A DNA stretch of 64,000 bases from Monodelphis domestica (Eukaryota; Chordata; Mammalia; Didelphimorphia; Didelphidae): contig NC_077227.1 in the NCBI RefSeq assembly GCF_027887165.1, positions 535,729,793-535,793,792 on the forward strand, in the 5' to 3' direction. The notes under the pieces are model-generated. The model searched no databases. It saw nothing but the letters and a program-made list of their open reading frames with translations, and was not told the DNA's origin. Position numbers and translations under genes: made by a program. Positions 56,546 through 64,000 of this stretch are shown here, in pieces (the first letter of the stretch is position 1; each line of letters starts with the position of its first letter).

Positions 56546-57815
56546 GACATTTCTTTTTCATTCTAAATCTATGACCAGAGACTTCTCTGATCCTCAAATT
56601 CCTCATCTCTCACACATTGAAAATCATAACTGATTTCTAATCCCAGTTAAATTCTCACTGGCATACTCCCTGGGTGACCTTGAACAAACCACTTAGAACT
56701 GGATTGGACCTTAGAGAGATTTCCTCAGTAAAATGAAGGCATTGAACTAGACAATCTCTAAGATCCCCACTGGCTTTGAATCTCATGGTCTGTCTCTTCA
56801 AGGCTAATAATACTTGTCCTTCCAACCTGACATGAACATCAGTGAGTGTCAAATGAAAGAATGTATGAAAAGCCCTTTGGCACCAGAACCATAATCAACA
56901 CTTCTATTTCTATAGGGCTTTGGGTTTACAAAGTACTTTCCTCAGAGCAACACAGACCAGAACATAAGGAAAGCATTATTAACCTCATTTTATAGGTGAA
57001 AAAGCAGAAGTTCAGGGAGAATATGACTTTCTCATGTCAGAGCCAAGTTCTAAACCCAGACATAGACATATAAAATCAAAGAATTTGGTGAAGGAACCAG
57101 AGGAACCATCTAGTTCAAATTTTTCAACAAACAAAAGCTCTCAACATTTAGAATTGTTCAACTCTCTGTTCACATCTTTTATGAGGTAGTGAGCTCCCCA
57201 TCACTGGAATTATTCATAGGATCATGGGAGCATAAGATTTCTAGAGTAAGAATGACTGAAACTTGGAGATCACCTAGACCAACTGCTTCATTTTACTGAT
57301 GAGGAACCTGAGGTCCAGAGATGGAAAATGACTTGCCTTCAAGTAGTAAATGGCAAAGCTAGAGTTGAAACCTCCATCTTCTTACCCCAGATTCAGGGTT
57401 CTTTTCACTAGATGACACAGAACTGCATTGGGAGTCAGAAAGAACTGAGTCTAAATCCCACCACAGACACTGAGCTGTGTGACCCTAGGCGAGTCACTTA
57501 AACTTTGTTTGACTCAGCTTCCTCAGCTTTAAATGGGGATAATGATAGCACCCACCTCCCAGGGTTGCTATGAAGATTAAATAACACATGTAAATTGCTT
57601 TACAGATCTTAAAGTGGTTTATAAGTGTTAACTTGCATTATGGTATAGTGGGGATTCCTTTTACCAGTGGGTTAGACTAGATGACCACTGAGGCTCCTTT
57701 TTTGACTCTCAAAACTATGATTCTGTGACATCAAACCTAGAGTCTTTCCAAATACATCTAATATTCAAGCTACAAAGTTTCTTTTTCCTTGATCCTTCAG
57801 GGATATAAGTTGGTC
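56546..57815. mobile_element. Mosaic of MIR-class remnants in both orientations
   Basis: 56660-56800 (+), 56895-57060 (-), 57220-57410 (-), 57410-57725 (+). The last is nearly complete: CTGTGTGACCCTAGGCGAGT, CCCAGGGTTGCTATGAAGAT, AAATTGCTTTACAGATCTTA. Confidence 0.75.
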
Positions 57816-57950
57816 AATCATTCAGGCAGCAAACTCTTCTTAAGCACCAATTATGTTCTGGGGACATGGAGAAAATGAAAAGCATGATCCCAGTCTAAAA
57901 GAGCATCCATTCTAATGGGCAAGACAAACAAAACTTAACACACACAAAAA
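57816..57950 (-). mobile_element. L2 3' end remnant, antisense
   Basis: GGCAGCAAACTCTTCTTAAG, TGTTCTGGGGACATGGAG, AGAGCATCCATTCTAATGGG. Confidence 0.7.
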
Positions 57951-58829
57951 AAATTAAACGCCAAAGATACATACAATGATGCGTGTGTATGTGTGATGAG
58001 ATGGGAGCATTAGGGTGGGGATTCGTTTCAGATGTAAGTTAGAGATCAATAGGATATGGTGGTGGGATATGTATAATGGTGATGGGGCTCCCAAATCACT
58101 GGGATAGAGAGAATATGACAGGGGCTAGTATGCTGGTCATTGAGGAACGAGTCCAAGCAGAATGTCAGTAGCTTCGAAGAGCAAAGATGTGGCCTGAGGG
58201 AGTCCAGATAAATGTTAGGAAGTAGCCATTGGAGATGTGTCTGATATATGGGGAATGCAGTGGATAGAGGTAATTTGGATCCAGAAATGAAGCAGGGCTT
58301 CCAAAGCCCCGAAGCAAAGAAAGAGTCTAAAGCCTGGCTGCCTTGGAAAGCCCTGGGACGAAGACAGAGGCAAGAAAGGAGGAGGCGAGAAAAGGCTAGC
58401 TCTTATTTTGTTTAGAAATGTGCATAGTTTCTAATAAAGTATTATATAATCATCTGGAAATGCCCATTTCCCTAACCCCAACCCCTACATTCAGTATTAT
58501 AATTCTTCCCATTGCTCAAAGCTCAAAGATCAGCTATTCCAGGAAGCCCACAGTTCAACTGCCTGCTGCTGGTTCCACTTGGATGTCCTGCCATCATACC
58601 ATACTCATGACAGAGACGGAAAATTTACAAGCTGCCAAGAGAGAATATTTTATTCTATCATTTTAGGGAGGAGGAAACTGAGTCCTAGAAAGAGAAAGCA
58701 ATTTATTCCATGTCACATAGCTAATCAGTAGAAAAACCAAGACTAAACTCTGTCTCTTTACTGAGTCAAATGTTCTTTCCTCTATGCTACTGTTTTTCTA
58801 CCACATAGTTCAGGACTTAATTATATATA
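57951..58829. other. Gene-free stretch with antisense MIR at 58660-58790
   Basis: 58660-58790 carries GGGAGGAGGAAACTGAGTCC and TATGCTACTGTTTTTCTACC. The preceding ~700 bp may be degraded antisense L2 but is too diverged to assign. Confidence 0.55.
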
Positions 58830-59520
58830 AACTCCTTTAGGTTGTTTATTGTTGTTCCTATGTGTTCATCTCCTCTCTAAAATCAGCTCCTCTATCTTGA
58901 CCATCCTTCCTGTCACCCAAGTGGGAAATCTGAGTCATCTTTGATTCCTCCCTCTCCCTCATCAACCACTCACACCCACTTGATCATCAAATCCTTTCAA
59001 TTCTTCCTTTACCATATCCCTCCCAGCCAACCCATCTTTTCCATTCCCATAGCTACCATCCTTCTTCAAATTCCCTCCTTTGGCACTATTTCAATATATC
59101 CTAATTGATCTCAATACTTTTAGTCAAGTCATAAGTCAAAAATAATTTTATTAAGCTCTGATTATCTGACTGACTCTGTGCTAAGTGCTGGGGATACAAA
59201 GAAAGAACAAAAATAGAGAGAACAAGAAATAATCCCTGCTCTCAAGAACCTCACAGATAACTGGGGGAAATAACAGGCAATCAGCTATTTACAAACAAGA
59301 TGTATGTGGAATAAATTGGAGATTACCACACGCATGCTACAAGAACAATTTTAATAAAATAGCATTTTCATTATATCAAAATCCTGTTCAAACACTTTAA
59401 TCGACTCCAAATCACCAACTCAATAAGTCCAAATTCTTTAGCTTGATAATCAAGACTCTCCATAGCATGGCCCCAACTTACCTTTTCAGAGTTATCTCCT
59501 ACTCCAATAGAATCACCATC
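58830..59520 (+). mobile_element. L2 LINE (sense) interrupted by an antisense L2 3' end
   Basis: 58850-59110 reads as sense L2 (ATCTGAGTCATCTTTGATTC, TTTCAATTCTTCCTTTACCA) and 59365-59520 continues it (CAAAATCCTGTTCAAACAC, CTCCATAGCATGGCCCCAAC). Between them 59125-59330 is an antisense L2 3' end (TTATTAAGCTCTGATTATCT, GTGCTAAGTGCTGGGGATAC). Confidence 0.75.
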
Positions 59521-59985
59521 TTGGGATCTTAAAAGTCATCAATTCCAAATTTCCACCCACACAGAAATCCCTTCTACAACATTCCTGAGAGGTAGTCATT
59601 CAGCCTCTACTTGAGACAGCAATTCTAATAAGATATAAGAACACAGACCCTGCCCTGTCTGGGATTCTGATTCTGCCACTTTCTTCCTTTCTACCCTTGA
59701 ACCAATTTCTCTTTCTGGTTCTCCAGTTTCTTGGAATGTAATAATGAGGTTGGGCTATAGTTTCTAAGGTCCCTTCCAGCTCCTAAATTTTATATTGCTA
59801 TTAGCTTTTCTAGTGAGGAGGAAGCTCATTACCTTGAGGTTCATTGCATTGTTAGACAATCTTAATTATTAAACATTTCTATGGTCATCCCTTTGCTCCA
59901 ACCAAATAGATCTCCTTATAGTCTCCTCTCAAATGAATTATCCTCTCCTGACTTTTTGTACATAGGATGAAGTGATTTGGACCCA
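59521..59985. other. Gene-free stretch, MIR scraps
   Basis: 59630-59790 resembles a sense MIR (TCTGATTCTGCCACTTTC; TAAGGTCCCTTCCAGCTCC). Remainder unassigned. Confidence 0.5.
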
Positions 59986-59989
59986 TCTA

Positions 59990-60160
59990 GATCTAACCCC
60001 AGAGAGTCAATTGTTAAATTTCATAATAAAAATTGACACCTCAAAAACTGGTAAACATTACAGATCAGGGCTTACATTATTTTGTTGATTATCTAGACTG
60101 AAGAAAGTGTTAACAATGCAGAGATTAAATGTGAAAATTGTGGGGGTACATTTTTTTTCT
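59990..60160. mobile_element. Fragment of the element at 62625-63505
   Basis: CAATTGTTAAATTTCATAA, CACCTCAAAAACTGGTAAAC and TATTTTGTTGATTATCTAG parallel 62805-62925 in order and spacing. Confidence 0.6.
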
Positions 60161-60907
60161 TTTGGAGAGCCAATAGATAGACATTTAAAAGCACACACTT
60201 ACTTAGGATTATTAGATCAAAGACAGAGACCTTAGAGGCCATAGAGATTAATCCTCTTACTTTATAGTAGAGGAAAATGATACCCATAGAGATTACATGA
60301 CTTGTCCAGTGTGACTGGGACAGAATCCAACATTCACTGTGCCATTTAGCCACCTCTGACATTCCATTTCATCTGTTAGGAATGCCTTCTCTTTCCCATT
60401 TATCCTTAGCCTTCAAGAATCAAGCTCACTTAACCCCAGAGAAGAGAAGAGAGCATCCTACCTTCATTTTAGAGGTGGAGCACTATCATTATTATTGTAT
60501 GCTTATAAAACAGGATGCAGTGTTCATTGTTTTTGCTGGATTCTCTCTTTTCCTCTCTCTTTTAAATTCTCAGCTAGATGAAAGAAGGGAGATCTGTTCA
60601 GCAGGGAATGTGACATAACAACAAAAGCATTAATAAAAAATAATAAAATAAATATTGTTAAAGGTGTACATTCAAGTCCTCCTACATCCAGGAAACCCTC
60701 CTTGAGAAAAACAAGTTACCTATTTTTTCCATACTATAAAGCTGGATAATATGTATTATTCATACCAATCTTATGCCATTGTACCTAAGTAGTTATCATA
60801 TGTAACACTGGAGCTTAGAAGAGAAAGTCCTGGTTAGAACTAGAGATTTGAGGCTCATTAGTTTAGAGGTAATAGTTACCCTCAACCTTGGGAGCATATG
60901 AGATCAC
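60161..60907. other. Gene-free stretch with MIR and possible L2 remnants
   Basis: 60180-60350 antisense MIR (TACATGACTTGTCCAGTGTG). 60365-60720 has L2-like sense words (AGCCTTCAAGAATCAAGCTC; CAGGAAACCCTCCTTGAG). No gene. Confidence 0.5.
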
Positions 60908-61010
60908 TGGAGGAGAGGAGAGGGAGAGGGAAGTGGAGGGGGAGGAGAGGAGAGGAGAGGAGAGGGGGAGGGGGAGGGGGAGAAGAGGAGAGGAGGGGGG
61001 GAGGGGAGGA
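60908..61010. repeat. GGAGA/GGGGGA polypurine tract
   Basis: About 100 bp of nearly pure G and A with several G5-G6 runs on +. Capable of triplex or G-quadruplex; no gene context. Confidence 0.93.
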
Positions 61011-61140
61011 CTGAGCATTCATCTTTCAAGGATAGGTAGAGGTAGAGAAAGAGGAGACAGCAAAGGAAATAGAGGACAAAAGAGAAATAAGATTGAGTGG
61101 TATCATGTAAACCAAGGAAGCAGAAAGTTTCTAGAAAAGG
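61011..61140. other. Short purine-rich spacer
   Basis: GATAGGTAGAGGTAGAGAAA and similar; no feature recognised. Confidence 0.4.
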
Positions 61141-61357
61141 ATTGTTCAGTTGTGTCCGACTCTTCATGACCCTATAATGGAGTTTTCTTGGCAAAGAGAC
61201 TGGAGTAGTTTTCCATTTCCTCCTCCAGTGGATTAAGGTAATCAGAGGTTAATTAACTTGCTTAAGATCAAACAGCTGTTGAGTGTCTGAGACCAAATTG
61301 GAACTCAGGTCTTCCTGACTACAGGACCAGCACTCTATCCACTGAGTCACCAGCTGC
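61141..61357 (-). mobile_element. SINE (type B, MAR1-like), antisense
   Basis: TTGTTCAGTTGTGTCCGACT, CTTCATGACCCTATAATGGA, TTTTCTTGGCAAAGAGACTG, then CAGGTCTTCCTGACTACAGG and CTATCCACTGAGTCACCAGC. Confidence 0.92.
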
Positions 61358-61869
61358 TTAGAAGGGGATGGTGGTCTGCAATTTAAGTTTCAATTATTTT
61401 GTTACTGCTTGTGTCTCAATATATGATGGCTTTCCAAACCATTTTCTGGAATTAACATAGAATAAGATGATAGCATTCTAATGAAAGTAATCAGAGATAT
61501 TTAGAAAAGTACATACAAATCAAGGTTTCTGGGGAAGGGTGGCAATTTTAAAGGAAGAATTAGTACTGGATTTGGATGTTAAACTTAACAGAAAAAAAAA
61601 AAAGATGCTTCCAATAGCAGGCATTTATATGACACCTTAAGATTTGTAAAATAATTTGTAGTTATCTCATATTATCCTCACAACTCTGGGAGGACAGGGA
61701 GGAAGATATTATTATTAGCCCCAATTTACAGTTAAGGACAATGAGGCTGAGAGTATGTTAAATGAATTGTCCAGGGTCACAGAACTAGTAAGTATCTGAG
61801 GCTGGGTTTGAACTCAGAACTTCCTTACTCTAGGTCCAGTATACTATCTACTACATGACCAATCTGCAT
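61358..61869 (-). mobile_element. MIR remnant (61610-61860), antisense, after unassigned sequence
   Basis: ATCTCATATTATCCTCACAA, AATGAATTGTCCAGGGTCAC, TTTGAACTCAGAACTTCC, ATACTATCTACTACATGACC. 61358-61609 holds nothing I recognise. Confidence 0.8.
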
Positions 61870-62260
61870 CTAAGAACATAAGGGATTCAAAGAAAAATGG
61901 AAAGATTTATATGAACTGATACCAAGTTAAGTGAGCAGAACTAAATGAATATTGTAGACAATGATTATAATAATATAAACAAAAATAATGCTCAAAGGAA
62001 GTCAAAACTGGGTAACTACATAATCTAACTTGGTCCTGGATGTACCTCCCTCATCTTAAAAGGGAAATAGGGGATGACTAGGCCAGAAATTTGCATGTAT
62101 AATCAGTCACAGTCACTGTATTTGCTGATTTTAATAAACTGTTTTTCTTTGCTATAAAAGAGGACTCATTTCTGGGATGTGGTAGGATGAAGGTAGGGAA
62201 GTAAATCTAGAAAAATTTTGTATAAAAATAAAAGATATAATTACTATTTTTAAAAACAAT
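61870..62260 (+). mobile_element. L1 3' region, sense
   Basis: GGAAAGATTTATATGAACTG, AGTTAAGTGAGCAGAACTAA and a diverged continuation to TGTATAAAAATAAAAGATA. It is the sense counterpart of the antisense L1 3' pieces at 7195, 13505 and 20233. Confidence 0.75.
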
Positions 62261-62624
62261 TTGTGGCTTCTACACCAAAGAGAATGAGCCACCTCAACTG
62301 GAAGTTCATGTTTTTATATAAATGGTCAAATAGAAAGTACTATAATTGGAGGCAGAGGTGAGTTCACCATGATTCCCTCTAACACACACACACACAGAGT
62401 AAATCTTTGAAATTAAACATCCAAAAACCATAATTAGTTAGTCAGAGGACCTAGGCTCAAAACTCAGCTCTTCTCCTTACTAACTAGCAATGTTACCTTT
62501 GGTGATCCCCTTTCCCTTGAGGGTTCTTAATTTCTTTTACTGTCAATGAGAAAGAGTCAGACTAAATAAGCCCAAAATACCTTCTAGATCAAAATCCAAT
62601 AATGTCAGATCGCCTAGCACACTG
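62261..62624. other. Spacer with sense MIR at 62430-62610
   Basis: AGTCAGAGGACCTAGGCTCA, TGGTGATCCCCTTTCCCTTG, ACCTTCTAGATCAAAATCC. A short (CA)n at 62388. Confidence 0.6.
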
Positions 62625-63034
62625 GTTCTCGAAGTGTGGTCAGTGGACCCCTGGGGATCTCCAAGACCCTTTCGAAGAGTTATGAAGTCAAAATTATTTT
62701 CATTATAACTATGATGCCTTAACATCTGATATGATTCATTTTGACAGACATAATGAGAAATGTACTGGAGCCAACTGTTAACCAGCTCAGTGAGAGCTGA
62801 TTGTTAAATTTTCAGTGTGAGCATTTGTACCTCAGAAATTGGCAAACTCTGTTTTGTTGATTGTCTCAACAATTAAGAAAGTGATGAAGAAAATTTGAAT
62901 AATGCAGATTAAACTTAAAATCTTAACATGTGTTTTCAGAGAGTCGTTTGTTAAATCATTACCAGCATACCCCCAAGACATAACCCACATTAGCAAAAGC
63001 TATATGAGGGTCCAAGATAATCCTTTTTTTTTTT

Positions 63035-63255
63035 TAAGATTCATATTGCATGCATTATTCATATTCTATCCCTCCCCTCTTCCATCCCACCCCCCAGAGC
63101 TGACAAACAATTCCACTGGATGATACATGTATTTTCTATCATTCAATACCTGTTTCCATATTATTCATTTTTGTGATAGAGTAGTCTTTTAAAACCAAAA
63201 CCTCAAATCCTATACCCCTATAAACGAGTGATAAATCATATGTTTTCCTTCTGTG
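63035..63255 (-). mobile_element. L1 3' UTR fragment, antisense, nested
   Basis: CAGAGCTGACAAACAATTCC, GGATGATACATGTATTTTC, TTTTAAAACCAAAACCTCAA, AACGAGTGATAAATCATATG, as at 13505 and 20233. Confidence 0.85.
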
Positions 63256-63271
63256 TTTCTACATGATAAGA

Positions 63272-63470
63272 GGGATCCCCAGGGAAGCTAAGCCTGGAAT
63301 CAGGAAGACATCTTCCTGGACTCAAATCTGATCTCAGATACTTACTAGCTGGGTGCCCTTGGTTAGTCACTTAACCCTCATTGCCTCAGTTTCCTTATCT
63401 GTAAAATGAGCTAAAGAAGAAAATGATGAACCATTCCCAGTATCTTTGCCAGACTGAAACAAGTAAATAA
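63272..63470 (+). mobile_element. SINE (type B, MAR1-like), 3' end worn
   Basis: AGCTAAGCCTGGAATCAGGA, TTAGTCACTTAACCCTCATT, GTTTCCTTATCTGTAAAATG, CCAGTATCTTTGCCAG. Confidence 0.82.
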
Positions 63471-63505
63471 CAAAAGGATCCTGAGGCCAAAAGGTTTAAG
63501 AACCC

Positions 63506-64000
63506 TTGAAATAGTATAACACTTTCATTTTCTAAATGAGACAACAGGGTCAGAGATGAAAGGAGTAAGCATAGAATCTCACAAATGGAAGGGATCCCAG
63601 AGACCACCTGGTTCAATCCATCCCTAAATAAAAAGGCCCTCTAGAACATCACCACCAAGTTACTGTCCAGCCTACTCTTGAAGACCTCTACAATGGCCTC
63701 ATTAAAACCATATATTTAGAGTTTCATTATCAACTCCAATCCCCTCCTCCCTCATTTTACAAATGAAGAAACTGGGGGGGGGGGATGATAATTGGATTAT
63801 TGAAGGTCACATGAGTAGTAAATGGCAGAACCAAAATTCAAACCCATATCATGTTCATCCAGCTCCAACATTCTTTCCTCTACAGCAATACTAGGAAGGG
63901 CAACCTTCCACCATCAAACAGATGAGAACACCCACTTTGGGGCAATTCTCAGGGTTAGGACATTTTTTCCTATATTGAGTCTACATCAATTTCCCCAAAA
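63506..64000. other. Gene-free end of window with MIR-class remnants
   Basis: 63540-63660 (CACAAATGGAAGGGATCCCA) and 63740-63890 (TTTTACAAATGAAGAAACTG, interrupted by a G11 run at 63774-63784). The window ends in unassigned sequence. Confidence 0.6.

Larger units (their letters stand above)
62625..63505. mobile_element. hAT-type DNA transposon, interrupted by L1 and SINE
   Basis: The left end GGTTCTCGAAGTGTGGTCAG and GACCCCTGGGGATCTCCAAG, with right end GGATCCTGAGGCCAAAAGG and TTTAAGAACCCTTG, fit the terminal parts of a non-autonomous hAT element. The interior 62760-63030 is AT-rich and shared with 59990-60160. No transposase frame. Confidence 0.6.

Overview
This window is vertebrate nuclear DNA and almost certainly marsupial. 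It is AT-rich and packed with two tRNA-derived SINE types typical of marsupial genomes: one ends in a CAATACACAGTATTGATTC-like tail, the other in a GTCGGACAC-like tail. It also carries L1 pieces in both orientations, old MIR, L2 and CR1/L3 remnants, and hAT DNA transposons. One hAT element looks like SPIN, the family reported as horizontally transferred into opossum and a few other tetrapods. A didelphid such as Monodelphis is the best guess, inferred from repeat content only. There are no operons, CRISPR arrays or other prokaryotic features.

The one clear protein-coding gene is KCNF1 (Kv5.1, a silent voltage-gated potassium channel subunit) on the minus strand. Its coding sequence is a single uninterrupted exon at 53042-54517, giving 491 residues. 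The 3' UTR runs to a poly(A) signal at 52672-52677. Upstream, consensus splice sites predict a 260-bp intron in the 5' UTR (54576-54835). A palindromic cAMP response element lies at 55171-55178. From about 55373 to 56100, just behind the putative promoter, is a low-copy higher-order tandem repeat. It has four ~70-bp monomer types in a ~280-bp unit and carries ten exact AGGTCA half-sites on one strand. This gene and its upstream array are the most interesting part of the window.

Layout: 1-1150 is a polypurine microsatellite block holding a 129-bp segment duplicated exactly 691 bp apart. 1151-5900 is SINE/MIR mosaic. 5925-15612 is a stack of antisense L1 pieces interrupted by a SINE, an LTR-like element (about 8448-9585), a CpG-bearing intronless block with an intact 108-codon ORF (10709-11035, probably a retrocopy of an unidentified small membrane-protein gene), and a second L1. 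19980-20222 is a 7SL RNA pseudogene, followed by an L1 fragment with target-site duplications. 21693-21887 is a hAT element with an 8-bp duplication. 22000-23042 is a second LTR-like element whose end is an inverted match of the first. 23776-25395 is an antisense L2. 25400-52440 is a gene-free SINE/MIR/L2/CR1 mosaic with microsatellites and the SPIN-like element at 45512-45703. 52440-56100 is KCNF1 with its flanks. 56100-64000 is again repeat mosaic.

The repeats and the gene do not form a pathway. The functional unit is KCNF1 plus whatever its flanking DNA contributes to its control. Family assignments were made by eye and from memory of consensus sequences. Repeat boundaries are accurate to roughly 10-30 bp, except where an exact edge or duplication is stated.
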